64,000 nucleotides of DNA from Polydactylus sextarius (GCA_016801845.1 CM028914.1:1740501-1804500), one strand, 5' to 3'; numbered from the stretch's first letter, positions 1 through 12,629 are shown. A program made the numbers and translations. The notes: a model not told the origin generated them from the letters alone.

Positions 1-195
1 TCAGTATGACAGTAATCTATAAGTAAATGTAGTTAAGTGTAGAAAGTAAAAGTACAAGTACATGTTAATAAAACAGAAGAATATTATGAAGTTTATCCAG
101 CACTTTAAAACATGGAGCTACAACAATCTTCATAGACAATGAATGAGTCTGAACTAAAGAACTAAAGTTGTTCTTTTTTCACTAAATGTAAATGT
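1..195 (+). repeat. Partial copy of the repeat family that flanks two trim3 exons
   Basis: This stretch is nearly identical to about 40799-40990 and to the reverse complement of about 42606-42802. The shared text includes tcagtatgacagtaatctat at the left and actaaatgtaaat at the right. The left side is cut by the window edge. After position 195 the sequence departs from the other copies. It has no coding potential. It most likely lies in the 5' flank or first intron of arfip2. Confidence 0.8.
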
Positions 196-1796
196 AGCTA
201 CAGTTAATGTAACAGTAGTGAAGTATTAGTACTTCTTTGTTCTTTCCCAGTATTTTCTGATTATTTTGTTAAACCCTGTCTCGTCAGTCTCTACTTAAAG
301 ACCTGATGTTCTTCAGCTCGATCAGCTTCATCTGTGGAAATTGATCCTACTGGGAAATCAGGTGTTAGAGTCCAGATGTCTCCTTGGGAACCAGTTGTTC
401 CCATTAACAGCTCATGTTCAGGGTTACAGGTTCATCTCTTGTGTGTTTGGTTTAAACCTCAACATGAGGTGAAACATTAAACCCTCAGACGTAGATGTTT
501 CTACTTATCATTTAAAGACGTATAAATATATAGTTTCCTCTGTTTCTCTCTCTCTGCTCTGACAGAGTCGGTTGAAATGAAAATCAAGTTAGAAATGTGA
601 AACGTTTCCCTGCATCCTGAGACACACCTTGTTAGTCAAACAGACTGAAGATCCTGGTGGAAACGTTGGCAGTTACTTTACTTATTTACTCACCAAACTA
701 CGTGTGAGCTGCGCTCGCTGAGGCCGACCTGCTCAGTGAAGCAACTCTTCAACCCATTTGGTGTCGAGTCTTCACTTCATTGTGTTTATTTATGTGTTTA
801 GCTTCGCTGGATATTAACCGGTTGTCATAGCAACTCTGCAATTAATCTGCGAACTGGCGGCGTTTTGTCCTTGGATGAAAGCCGCGTGTCTGAGATCAGA
901 TTGATATCTGCTGCTCAGCTTTTGGCTTTAAAGCTGCAGCTCGTCGTCTCGTTGGTGCTCGTAGAGACGAAGAGTGACGGGTTGAAGAAGAAGAAGAGGA
1001 AGAGGAGCAGGAGTGTGTTTTTAGTCAGAAAACGACAGATCAGATCGACCACTGTCCTCGTTTTACATCACACAAACATGTTGACACAATAGAGATGAAC
1101 ATTTAATTAAAATATTATTTTTCAGACATGAAGGAACGTGATGTTAGAGACAGCAGCAGGAATTACATCATCGTTTCCCTCTAAAGTCTCATGACTCATC
1201 GTAATATGATTTTATTTTTTATTTTTTGTTCATCTCCTTCAGCTTCGTTTTAGTTTCACACAGAGGTCACTCGGTCTTATTGTTCTTTTAAGTTTTAAAG
1301 TTAAAGTCTGTTTCTGTGACAAGCAGATTATTTTATTTTATGATGATTATTTTAAAGCTGTTGTCTTTTCCTTCACACTAAAGATCAGTGTCGACGTCAG
1401 AGCCTGAATGAAAAACGTCTGATTACAGCGTCTTTAAGTGAAGTTTAATGTTGAAGTGTTTGATGAGAAGCTGCAGGAGTTTTATGTTTTACAGTTTCTT
1501 TTCTTTTCTTATAAATAGATAAATATATATCTAAATATTTTAGCGCTAGTATCAGTATCAGTCATCACTGTTTCCATCTTACATCCCTGATGTCTCTGAA
1601 CGTTTCTTTAATTTTTGATTTTTACATCTTTCTATCTTGTTTCGTGATTTGAGTCATGGATTTTTTCTTTTTTTGTCTCCTTTTTCCTTTTTGTTTTTAT
1701 TTGTTTTGTTGTTGTTCTCGTTGTGTTTGTTGACTCCCCCTCCTCCCCCCTCCTCTATCCTTCCCTTTCCTTTTTCCCTCCTCCATCTTTGTGCAG
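196..1796. other. arfip2 upstream or first-intron sequence, no exon resolved
   Basis: No convincing coding exon is visible. The short open frames here have no family resemblance. An imperfect RFX-like X-box (GTTGTCATAGCAAC, 821-834) lies beside moderately GC-rich sequence at 700-980 and could mark a promoter or 5' untranslated exon, but I cannot show it. From 1730 to 1796 a long C/T tract ending in gtgcag is a strong 3' splice site for the exon starting at 1797. The amino terminus of arfaptin-2, about 30-40 residues in mammals, is either in this stretch and unrecognised or upstream of the window. Confidence 0.4.
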
Positions 1797-4700
1797 GCTG
1801 CAAAGCTGCAGTGGAGCTTAGATGAGAAGGTAGGGAGCTCCAGAGGCACCGGGGTGAGCAGGCCATTCGTGCATTTGTGTTAATGTGTGTTGATGTTTTA
1901 GTGTGTAGCTTGTGTGTTTATTGACTCGTACTAACTGTAGCTTAGACTAGATGAAGTAGTTGACAGCTAACACACTGAACTCAACATAAAAACTAGACTC
2001 TACTTGATCAGATCAGTGTGTGTGTGTGTGTGTGTGATTGATCCCCTGATTTTATTTTAGCTGGTGTTGGTTGAAGAATCATTATGTCAAATTAATGTTT
2101 ATTAGTTTCTCTTGTTCTGTTTTGATGTTTCAGTTACAATAAAACAACAAGTTAAAAGTTTGTCTCAACAAGCAGATACAGTTCGACCTGTTTCTATTCT
2201 ACAGTTTTTATGTATCAGCACATAATAATAATAAAAATCATCATCTGGTCCCGGTTGTATGATTCGGTTCAGAGTAACATGAACATGAGTCAAACTCCCC
2301 TCAACAGATATGTCACGTTGGTTGAAGTAATATCCAGTTTGACCATCTTTTGTTTTCACAACCAAATAGTTAACAATGAAAGTAAATGGGGCAGTCAGCC
2401 AAACGTATCTAAATTGTCATTTTTAACCACTAATAAAGCTCAAAATATCACTTCACTTCAGCAGTAGCATGAATAGGGTCCCTACACATAAACTGAAGTA
2501 CTGATAACTTAGTAAGTGAACCCAGAGTTTATTAAAAACACTGTTTTACAAGACTTACCCAACGTCTGGTTTTATAACAACTGGTGATGAAGGTTGTTCC
2601 ACATCAGCAGATTCATCATTTTCCTGAACAACAGATCATAGAAATGATGTTTCTTCAACCAACGTAAAACATGTTGAGGGGAGTTTGACTCGTGTTCATG
2701 GTGAAATAGACTCTGGTTCATGTTCCTCTCGACGTCACTTTAAATTAAACCTCAACTTTAATAAAACACCACAGATTTTTATTAAACAAAACGAAACTAA
2801 AACTTTCTCCGTCATCTCCAACTCAGACAAGACGTTTTTCTAATTTTACCGTCATGAACTTTAACATTTAACATGTTAACTGACGACTGACATGTGGCTC
2901 TTTGTTCTTTTAAATATAATTTATTTTGTCCTGAGAAGTTTAGCAACTGTCTTGATATTTTCCATTTGTGAATAAATGACAAAACTCGTGTTACAGATGT
3001 GGTTTCACTTACTGACGATCAATTAATCAAATATATTTGATCAATAACAAGTGGCTGCTACTTTCTCTCTTTAATCCTGTGGAAGCAGCAACACATTGAT
3101 TCTTCAGTTGTCTTTGTTTTTAATTTAAATAATTTTACAACCTGTTAAGAACCAAGTGATGATGATTATTTTGTCCTGATACATTAAAAGAGCGTTGATT
3201 TTCTTTTTCTCGTGACATAAAGTCTCTGAGGCGAAGTCTCGACTCTTTAATTATTCGTCAACATGTTCGTTTCGTCTTTTAAAAGCCGTTGGACCACTAA
3301 CGTTACAGATCTCAGCAGCTCCTCTTGGTTTTTATCAAACGTGGCCTCTGTTTGTTTACAACGAGGAAATAGCTTCGTCCTCTCTGGAGAATCGTTCTGA
3401 GTTTCCTCACATTCAGGAAGTGTCCATACGTTGTACGTCCACTCGTCCATACGGAGATTTGTCCGTCGTTGAGTTGCTTTATTTTCATTAAAAACATTTA
3501 AATCTGTTTGTTGTAGGAAGCTGAAGTTACAGTTTCACATCATATATTTATCTTTTTTCCATAAATCCCTCCATGATTGTTTTTTTTTTCTTTACAAGCT
3601 GATTCATGAGCAGGAAGACGAAAAAAACAAAATAAAACAGTGAAATTAAATAAAGAAAACACAGCAGATGGATCGTATGACACATGATAACAGCTCATTC
3701 TCCACAGTCAAACGGAGAAAATAGTTTTCTTGACATTTCCAGATCATGAAGTCACAGCTCAGTTTAGTTTGACGTCGTCTTCAAACCAACTCAAGATTCA
3801 ACTCAAACCTCCAGCAGGTTAATAACTAACTGTCTTTAACTGGTTGATAAGTAGCTGAAGATACTAACCTTCATAACGTCGTAGTGTCTGTCGCCCTCTA
3901 GTGAATAAACCTTTAAATTACATTCAAGTCATAGTCTCCTCAACCCAAACACTTCCCTTCTTCTTCTTCTTTTCTTGTTTTTTCTTTCCACCGTGTTTCA
4001 ACTGGACAGGACCTGCAGCAGGTGATGGTGTCGGGTCCGAATCTAAACGAGACCAGTATCGTGTCAGGAGGTTATGGAGGAACAGCCGAGGGGATCATCC
4101 CCACCAGCTCCATCAAAGGTCAAGTCCCTCATCTCTTTTTATCTCTTCATATCTGTCACGTCTTTTTCAGTTTCTTCTCAACCAAAACTGTCGCTCGTGA
4201 TTTAATCTTCCTCCGTTCGCTCTGTGATTGTCTCTTCTTTTCTACCAAGATCATGTTTAATTTCTCGTCCTCTCACTCTTCACGGGAGATAATTTGCAGT
4301 AATTACTGTTCAGTTTGTGCTGATAAAAGTAGCACAAATCGAACAACAACAGCTCCTCCTCTCTGAAGATGTGTGGTCACGGTCCAAATTAAATTATATT
4401 CAATTATATCACATTTGATCAGATTTCATGGTTTTTATGTGACGATATGAGATAAATTACTATTTTTATCACCTGTGGTGCAGCTCAGTCAACAGATTTA
4501 AATAAAAAAACACTAAACATCTGTTTTATTAAAACTTGTGTCTTGTTTTAATCGACTGACACTAGAAACATCTCTCTGACCAACGCTGCCTCTAAAGTTA
4601 AAGTGTTGGAGGACGTCGTTGTTTCCTAAATGTCGACGGTTTGAAACTTGACGTCAAACACTTTAACTCCGTTAATGATCCCAGTGTTTATTCTCCACGA

Positions 4701-7269
4701 GCTGTTAATGTTTGACTGTTTAGATAAACAGCTTCAGTCTCTAAACACAGCGTCAGTCGATAACATCGATGACGTCGTTTTTCTTCTTGTTTAAAACTAA
4801 TATTCCTGCGTCTTTGTCCCGTTCTCTCTCTCAGGACCGGCCATTCGCTACAATGCAGAGTTTAACAAAAGGATCCCAGTTACAGGATTAGGTGGCTCAT
4901 AATAATAATAATAATAATAATAAAGAACTCTTTTCCAAAATGTGATAGAAATTAAATATTTAAGATGATGCTGGAAGTGTCTGTAAATACAGTTGTTATT
5001 TAAAGTTTTTATTAAAAAACAAAAAGACACAAATTGTAACAAGTTTCACACTTTGGAAAGACGTTCTTCATAAAGTGGTTTTATAAACTGCTGATTCTTT
5101 GTTTCTCTGTCACTTCTTCTAACCAAGGTTTCTATTTTTCAGTGGAGAGAAGGGAAACTTTTCTTTTTCTTCATTAACATATTATTCTTCTGGTGTTTTA
5201 ATTCATTTTTTCGTGGTTGTGAACTCATAGAAAATTGTAGTAAAATGATCTTTGAACTTTTCTGAGACGATCTTCATGTGTGTTTGTATTAAAACGTTGA
5301 AAACTCACAGAGAAACATGTTCCATCTTTATTTAGTGTCGATAATAGTCGACGTTCAAACTGCCCCCGTCGTTACATCACTCGTCTGTCTGCATTGTTCA
5401 CTGACTGTCACTAAACGCTGTCTCCTTCATCTCCTTCATCTCCTTCATCTTCTTCCTCGTCTATCTTTATCCTCCATCCCTCCTACACGTCCGTCATCCT
5501 CCACTTCTCTTTTGTTGTCGTTCTTGTCAAAACTTCCTCCAACTCTTCTTCAACCTCAATAATCTACTTTCATCTTTTTAAAAAAAACCTTTTAAATATC
5601 CAAATATTAAATGTAAAATCCACTTCCACACCCTGATCCGTCCCCGTCATCCACATCCTTCAACCCAAACTAATCCCTGGTCTCAGACCTGCGTATGAAG
5701 TCCAGACGAAGTAGCCTTCCCTCTAACAGGTCTGTCATCGTCCACGTGACAGGACAGACGCATGAACACAAAGGTACTGGAGAAGAAAAGGAAATGTTCA
5801 GACGTTAAACATATTAAACATATTAAACAAACAAACAAACATCCTGTAGTCGGTGATATTTTCATCTTTGATCGACTCTTTGCTGCTTCACTTCACTTCT
5901 GTGCATGTGTGACTGGTTTAAGGGCTGATGGTGACGTGTGGTTGTGTTTATATTGTTTGGGTTTGTTCTCTGTTTGATGTTTGTTGTTAACAGAGTTTTG
6001 TTTCCGTCTCAGGCCCCAACATGCATCACAGCAGCAGCAGCTCGTCGATGACGGCGGAAGAAATGACTCGAGGCGTCGCCGTGGAGAAACTAGAAACGGT
6101 GAAGAAGTGGGGCCTCAACACTTACAAGGTTCGTTATAATAGATCATATCTGCGTGATAAAGAGTCGAGGATCATCTACGTCTTCATTAAACATCTCTTC
6201 TTCTTCTTCTTCTGTGTCTCAGTGCACAAAGCAGATGATCTCGGAGCGTTTCGGTCGCGGCTCTCGGACCGTGGATCTGGAGCTGGAGGCTCAGATCGAA
6301 GTGTTGAGAGACACTAAAAGAAAATATGAGAACGTGCTGCGATTGGCCCGAGCTCTCACCAACCACTTCTACAACATGGTGCAGACGCAGCACGCGCTCG
6401 GAGACACCTTCGCTGACCTCAGTCAGAAATCCCCAGAGCTGCGGGTGAGGACACAAAGTTTTATGTGACATTGGATCGTGAGTTTGTGAAATTTATATAT
6501 GAGGAAAGGAGAAATGAGATGGGAACAGTTATAGGAGGTTTTATCTACAGATAACTAAAGATACAGCTCTAACTTATGCATCAAAAGGCTCAAGTTTACA
6601 GATGTCAAAGGCAAAGACTGTAAACTACAATAAATACTTTTTATTTTCTTCTCTTTCTATAGTCTCATTCTGCTTCAGAGGCTGAAAAATAAACATAAAC
6701 TTTATAGACTTTATAGATTTTTTAACCATTAGTTCCTGTTGAGTTAATATTGATATATTTGTTTGTGGTTTCGTGTGTCGACACGTTGTTGTTCTGTATA
6801 AACAGGATGAGTTCGGCTACAACGCTGAGACCCAGAAGTTGCTGTGTAAGAACGGAGAGACTCTACTCGGTGCCATCAACTTCTTCGTGTCCAGCATCAA
6901 CACATTAGTCAATAAGACCATGGAGGACACTTTGATGACCATCAAGATGTATGAAAACGCCAGGTGAGGACGAATAAGAAACACAGACGCAGCAGAGATT
7001 CATGATCTGAACCAGACTCACAGCCAGAGAGTTCAGAGAATCAAAGTGACTCCAAACGAGTCACTAATGATGCTCATTTACTGCTGAGTGTGTTAACAAA
7101 TTCACCACAACAGTTTAAAAGGTGGTAGTTTAGTTTCTGCCTCCAAAAAAAAACTGTTTAGGTTTTAAAATGAAGATTTTATGACGTTTAGATCATATAA
7201 ACATAAGACCTTTCAAACAAAACTATAGATTAAGAATTATTGTTATTAATACAAGGTTTGTTTTGTCTG

Positions 7270-7316
<47 letters not shown>

Positions 7317-7738
7317 CTGGAGTTTGACGCGTACCGGTCGGACCTGGAGGAGCTGAGTCTCGGTCCCAGAGACGCTGTGGCGATGGCTCGAATCGAAGCA
7401 GCTCAGCAACAGTATCAAGTTCACAAGGACAAATACGAACGACTTCGCTCTGACGTCACCATCAAACTCAAGTTCCTGGAGGAAAATAAGGTCAGTTTTA
7501 GATCATCAGCCGTCAGCTTGTTTACTTTGTTATAAACTAAAACTAACTCGGACTCCGTGTCGTCGTTGTTTGCGTCTCTCAGGTGAAGGTGATGCACAAG
7601 CAGCTGCTCCTCTTTCATAACGCCATCTCAGCGTATTTCGCTGGGAACCAGCAGCAGCTGGAGCAAACGCTGAAGCAGTTCAACATAAAGCTGAGGCCCC
7701 CGGGGGCCGACAAGCCGTCCTGGTTAGAGGAGCAGTAA
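1797..7738 (+). CDS. arfip2: Arfaptin-2 (BAR-domain Arf/Arl/Rac effector), 5' end missing
   Basis: Exons: 1797-1829 (tentative, phase 0), 4010-4118, 4835-4891 (possible cassette), 6013-6128, 6223-6444, 6806-6963, 7316-7490, 7583-7738 (TAA). The phases chain exactly; 4010-7738 gives 331 codons including the stop. The start VMVSGPNLNETSIVSGGYGG and the end KPSWLEEQ are characteristic of ARFIP2 rather than ARFIP1. The exon at 6013 carries the amphipathic helix region (VEKLETVKKWGLNTYK). The following exons encode the arfaptin-homology/BAR coiled coil (SERFGRGSRTVDLE, EFGYNAETQKLLCKNGETLL, MHKQLLLFHNA). Family knowledge: arfaptins sense curved PI4P-containing trans-Golgi membranes, bind Arl1, Arf and Rac1, and act in secretory granule biogenesis. 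The initiator exon is not identified. A teleost duplicate (a or b) cannot be assigned. A formin and trim3 follow on the same strand. Confidence 0.93.
1997..2040. repeat. (TG)n microsatellite
   Basis: A short uninterrupted TG run of about 12 units at 2014-2037 lies in the first visible arfip2 intron. It is non-coding. Confidence 0.85.
2258..2735 (+). mobile_element. TIR element, copy 1 of 5 (arfip2 intron)
   Basis: This is a nonautonomous DNA-transposon-like element shared with 14225-14640, 39904-40470, 50910-51467 (reverse) and 62716-63271 (palindromic). The left end carries gagtcaaactcccctcaaca, and the right end carries its reverse complement followed by ggtgaaatagactctggttc. The common core includes taataaagctcaaaatatc and gggtccctacacataaactg. 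The outer left arm is shortened and the inner part of the right arm is deleted in this copy. Small open frames on both strands are shadows of the repeat, and no transposase is encoded. Confidence 0.85.
4835..4891 (+). other. arfip2: Probable in-frame cassette exon of arfip2
   Basis: The acceptor ctctctctcag is strong. The 57-nt exon encodes PAIRYNAEFNKRIPVTGLG and is symmetric (phase 1 in, phase 1 out). Joining 4118 directly to 6013 also keeps the frame. The donor (attag|gtggctc) is weak and runs straight into an (AAT)n tract at about 4899-4921. The exon lies just before the amphipathic-helix region, so inclusion would lengthen the linker. It is inferred from phase and splice consensus only. 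Confidence 0.55.
7267..7313. repeat. (TG)n tract forming a 3' splice-site upstream region
   Basis: An uninterrupted TG dinucleotide tract of about 23 units ends directly in tgtag, the acceptor of the arfip2 exon at 7316. It occupies the place of the usual polypyrimidine tract. Confidence 0.9.
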
Positions 7739-9309
7739 GAGGAGACGTCCCTACTTCAGCCTCCGTGTCGACCGAACCGACCGACTCCACCTGTTACCTG
7801 TTGAAACCCCCAAACTTACAGAGGACCACTACAGACGGAAACACTTCCAGAGGGAAAGAAGAAGGTGGACGAAGATGTGACGATGATGATGATGATGTGT
7901 GTGAATGTTTTGGACAGATGAAGGACGATCGGACCGAAGGATTGCAGGGTATTATCGATGAATGCAGCAGGAAAAACAACGTGGCCAGTTTCATGAACAG
8001 TCAGGGGGCGATTAGTGCCTCTTCCTTTTTGTTTTGTTCAGTTCTTTGTTTTTCACTCTAACCTTCTCCTTGTGCTTTTGTTCCCAGAGAAACTGTTCAC
8101 CTCCTCCTCCTCATTAACATCACCTCCTTCTATCAACACTATTTTACCGTGTCAAGTCATTTTTAATGGCTGTTGTCGTTCTACGTATGAAACAACCCGA
8201 CACATCGACTTCCTCACGCTCCTCGTGTGCCTCCGTTAAATATAAAGTTCAGAGCAGAAGAAGAAGAACAAACTGAACGTGAAGGACTTGGTGTGGTTCA
8301 CTGGGCAGAAACATGATTCAAATCGATTGATTAATGAATGAATCAATGAAGTTCACTGTTTCACTTTGGAAATAAACATAATTCTGATTGTTTGTAGCTC
8401 AAAAGGAAAGAAAACGTTGATAATGTCGTTAGTTTAGCTTTTTATTTTTATTATTATTTCGTTTAGTTCAGGGCAGTAAATTTTAGTTTTTAGTTTTGAA
8501 ATTAACAAAAATTTATTGAATTGAATGAATTTATGCAGCGAATGTTGAAGAAAACACTGCCACAGTTTCCCAAAGTTACACTGGTTTAATTTTTGTCTTT
8601 TTTTATTTTCATTGATTTATTGATTGTCTTTTATTTTACCCAAAGACAAATAAGAGAAATGTTTACTTCTTTATGTTTTCATGATTCGTTCAGTCAGAAA
8701 CTTGAATTCACTGGATTTACTTAATTTAATTTATCTAACAAACTGTATTTAAAAAAAAAAAAGAATATTACACTAATACACGATGTATTGATCGACATCG
8801 AGTCCAAAATAATTCATCGTTTTTGTTTCAGAAGAATCAGCTGATGTGATCATGTTATCGTAGAAACAATCATGAATTGTTGACAATTAAAAAGAAAATG
8901 TTTCCACAAACGATTGTCGTCGTTCTACAAATGTAATATGAGGTTTTTTTTTTTAATTATTATTATTTTTATCGTATTTATTCTGTTGTTAAACGTTGAG
9001 GAATCGACATGTTGAGACGACACAATAACTTAACGTGTCTCAGGTTTGAATCAAAAACAAACTGACAAAGTTTCATTTCCTCTTTGAAGTCAAATTCAGA
9101 TAATCCAGTGTCATGAATGTTTTATTTTATTTTTATTTGGGTTTAATGTGTTTTTCTGAATTCTTATGTGTCAAAAAAAAATTAATTAGCAAAAAGCTCC
9201 TGGTCTGTTCGACCGTCACGCAGCAATATTACATTATATTATATTATAATAACAAAATGTGATTCCTCTTTTCTTCCTCCATCTCCGGGCACCAAAACGA
9301 TGAAGATTT

Positions 9310-9342
<33 letters not shown>

Positions 9343-10380
9343 GAGATATTTTATTTGTGTACAATCAATATTTTCTAGATTGAGCTGGTGTATTGTGCTG
9401 TACGAATGATTGCACGTTCTGGTATTTAAAGATGATAAATGAAGTCGTGTCATCGATTGATGTGATAAAACTCTTTGCCTTCATTCTTCACTCAGACCTG
9501 AACCTCCCCCCGTCCTCCCCCGTCCTCCCCCGTCCTCCCCCATCATCTCCCGTCATCCCCCCTGAAGGGAACAAAAATTAAAAGTTCACATTTTCAAATG
9601 CTCTGGTTGTATTTTTCTGTTTTTGTCTCATTTTTTTAGTCTGTATCAGTCAAATTAAACTTCACACTCGGATTTTTACTAACAACTTATTGATTAACCT
9701 CATGTCAATTAAATGAAAGATTCTTGTTTTTATTATTTCTACAGCTCAACTCACATCAGATACATATATGTTGCACTATTTTTTATGTTTATTTTTTGTG
9801 TGTGAGGTTTTGATAAATTTGTACATCTATAAATATATAATGTAATTTTTATTAAATAATTGTAATTTTTTTTAAATGTAATTTGGTTATAAATTATATA
9901 ATTAGAATTTTAAATAAAACATTCAGTTAAATTTATTATAGTTAATTATGTAAATATAATAGTATATAATAAATTATTAAAGTTTTATTGTATATTATTA
10001 TTTTAAATAATAATAATAATAATAAATTTACCTTTTAAATAATAAATTTGCCTTTTTTTAAAAGTTTCAACATATATAATATTTATTTTAATATAATCAC
10101 AATATGTGTTTCTATGTATTTTATATTCATAGTTATATTTAAATATAAAATTTATATTATTATATATATTATATTATTATTCAATTTTACTTGCCAACTA
10201 CATTTGTAAATATATATTATTTAATTATTTTAAAAAGATTTTTTAAATTTAATTTATTCATTATTTGTTTTTATCATATGTAATTTGTATAATTATTTTA
10301 TTTTCATATTTTATATACATCGCTTTTTTATGTTATTTATCTAAAAACTGTTTTTACCTTTAAAACATTTTATTTTCCGT
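7739..10380 (+). other. arfip2 3'UTR and intergenic spacer to the formin gene
   Basis: The 3'UTR begins after the TAA at 7736-7738. An AATAAA at 8371-8376 is the best polyadenylation signal I see, giving a 3'UTR of about 0.65 kb. The rest is AT-rich with no coding signal. It includes a 28-base A run (9314-9341), a C-rich tandem array (about 9503-9562) and an extremely AT-rich stretch (about 9780-10350). Confidence 0.6.
9503..9562 (-). repeat. C-rich 10-bp tandem array, G-quadruplex candidate on minus strand
   Basis: About four copies of a cctcccccgt-like 10-mer are followed by degenerate copies. On the minus strand this reads as repeated runs of four to six G separated by short AGGAC-type spacers, which satisfies the loose G-quadruplex pattern. 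It lies downstream of arfip2 and upstream of the formin promoter. Confidence 0.7.
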
Positions 10381-10387
10381 TTCTCCA

Positions 10388-10556
10388 AAAGGGGGCGTGT
10401 CTTTACCTGTGGTTGAATGTGATTGGCTGAGGCGCCTCCTCACCTGTGACCGCTGAGCGCGAGACAGACGGACTGTAGCAGTCAGAGAGAAGCACGAGGC
10501 GGAAACGGAGAGAGGATTTTAATTGATGAATTTTAAAGCTACAGTTTAACGTCACG
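10388..10556 (+). promoter_or_regulatory. Promoter and 5' untranslated exon of the formin gene
   Basis: A GGGGGCG GC-box/KLF motif (about 10391-10397) and an inverted CCAAT box (GATTGG, about 10421-10426) sit abruptly at the end of an AT-rich spacer. GC-rich sequence and a donor (tcacg|gtgagt) after 10556 follow. The probable 5' exon contains a short upstream open frame (ATGAATTTT..., about 10527-10550) that stops before the donor. The next acceptor is at 11278, with the main ATG at 11317. The transcription start is inferred. Confidence 0.55.
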
Positions 10557-11316
10557 GTGAGTAAAATTCATTTTTAATTTAATTATTTTCTCTTGTGACG
10601 TTTCAGAGTCTTTTTAAACTCGACTTGTCATTTTTTTAATCGTTTATATTTAATTAAAGACGAGTTTTATGAGGATGTGACTGACAGCGAAACTTCCGCG
10701 AAGAAACTGTCAATTTAATAATTAATTGATAATCTAAAAGTAAAAATAGATTTTATAACAGAATTTATTATATATTTGAACTCTCCTGTGTCCCCTTTAA
10801 TATTCGGCACATAAATATGATATTATTTATTATGTATTTGAATATAATCACATTTAGTCACTTCTGGTTTGCGTGTTAACTCTGCAGCTTCATTACCGGA
10901 AAATCTACAGCAGCAAACGGTGTAGAAACCAATGAAGAGGGAAGTTTATGATGTGAAAATGTTGTTTGTTAATTATAATTTTGCCGAATTAATTACTAGG
11001 ATTTAATAAGTAAATTAAGGTATAATTGAAGTTATTTGAGTGTTTTTTGTTTCCTGTGAAGTAGGAAACTGTAAAAAGTGACGTTTTATCGATGAAGTTC
11101 CGTGTGATACATAAAGAGGGAAGAGGTTGTTTTTATGGAGCAAATTCAATGTTTTTATGTAACAGATTGTTCTTTTGAGACATTATACAACTTTATGTGG
11201 TTCTCGTGTAGTTTTATGTTGCTTGTTTGTGTGAATTCCTTCAGTTTTAATGTGTTTTATTCTTGTTTATATCATCAGGTGGGAAACGTCCATCTATCAG
11301 CTGTGGACAGGTACAG

Positions 11317-12629
11317 ATGGAGGGAGTGCTGATTTTAAAGTCTGCATCTCCTCCCAGCTCGTTGCCACAAGATGATCAGGAAGATTCAGATCTCCGAGCA
11401 TCATCTGTTGTTTCTCCTCCTGTTTGTGTCATCGCTGCTGCGCCACCACCACCACCTCCTCCTCCTCCACCACCACCACCACCTCCTCCTCCTCTGCCTA
11501 ATGCTTCTCCGTTTGGTCCTCGTAACGTCCAGAGACGATCCATGAAGAAGCTAAACTGGGACACGATCCCCAGCCAGCGAGTCTTGGGGAAACTGAACGT
11601 CTGGACGTCGAAGCGGACTCAGAGAGACCTGGTCCTGGACATACGGAGCATGGAGGAGTTGTTCAGTCATGTGGACAAACAAGCGTCACTTCGAGCTTCA
11701 AGGATCATGGGGATGAAATGTGACGGCGTGGAGCTTTTTCCTCAGGAGCCGCAGGTAAAAAATATAAATAAAAAATAAAAAACGAGCTGCTGCTCATTTC
11801 CCCTAACTGATGTAAACCGGGTTATGTTTACGTGGAAACAAACTAACAAAAAAATAAAACTACATGCTAGGGAAGTAATGAACGCACAAATGGGAAGTGA
11901 GTTTTAACAAGTTCCACAATAATTATATCATCAGAGAGGAAGTGATGAAGTCAAACAAGTGTCTGATGATGATGATGTGAATCATGACGAACTCGTCTTT
12001 TTTCTCTTCAGGTCACGATACTCGACTCTAAAAAGAGCATGAACATCGGGATCTTTCTGAGACACTTCAAGAGGTAAAAACACAAAAAAAAAAAAAAGCA
12101 GAACGACACTAAAAAGTAGCGATCGCTGAAAAGACGACATAGTGACGCATGAACCACAACCGCTGTGTTAATCATCATCCAGCAGGCAAACCCTTTATCA
12201 CAACGAGCCATATTCAAATGCAGGGAAATGCCTTTTTCTTCTTAAAACATCATTGGAGAGCAGTTATTAGCACATTTGTCTGAACTATTATGACTCATTT
12301 TATGAGAAAACATGTCATAAAATGAACAAGTTTAATGAAGCTCAACACTGTTCTCACAATTATCAACTGATACTTCTGTAGTTTTCCAAGTCATTTCTGC
12401 TCGTCCTCTGTGGCCGGACAAGTGTAAAAACTAATAGTTTTGTATCTTAAATTGAGTCAGTGTCCAGTTACTGAATTTCCAAGAGTTTTTGATCATTTTC
12501 AATTTAAAAAAACACAAAGAAATGATGTAGATTCTTCTCATCCGGCTGCAACATCCTTGATAAAATAATAGGACGACCTTCAGTAGTGGCTGATAAATGA
12601 TTTGTTGCAGCTTTTAAAGTTTCCTCTCC

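Noticed and set aside
865..1092. 75-codon ORF upstream of arfip2 as its first coding exon
   Set aside because: The translation is low-complexity Lys/Arg-rich with no similarity to the arfaptin N-terminus, and no donor joins it in phase to 1797 or 4010.
2165..2467. Recurrent small proteins (for example YVTLVEVISSLTVFCFHNQIV) at 2.2, 14.2, 40.2, 51.3 and 63.1 kb
   Set aside because: They recur because the TIR element recurs. The reading frame is on either strand and is not preserved by purifying selection in any visible way, and no domain is recognised.
4010..7738. ARFIP1 instead of ARFIP2
   Set aside because: The QVMVSGPNLNETSIVSGGYGG segment and the KPSWLEEQ end match ARFIP2, and trim3 rather than trim2 is the neighbour.
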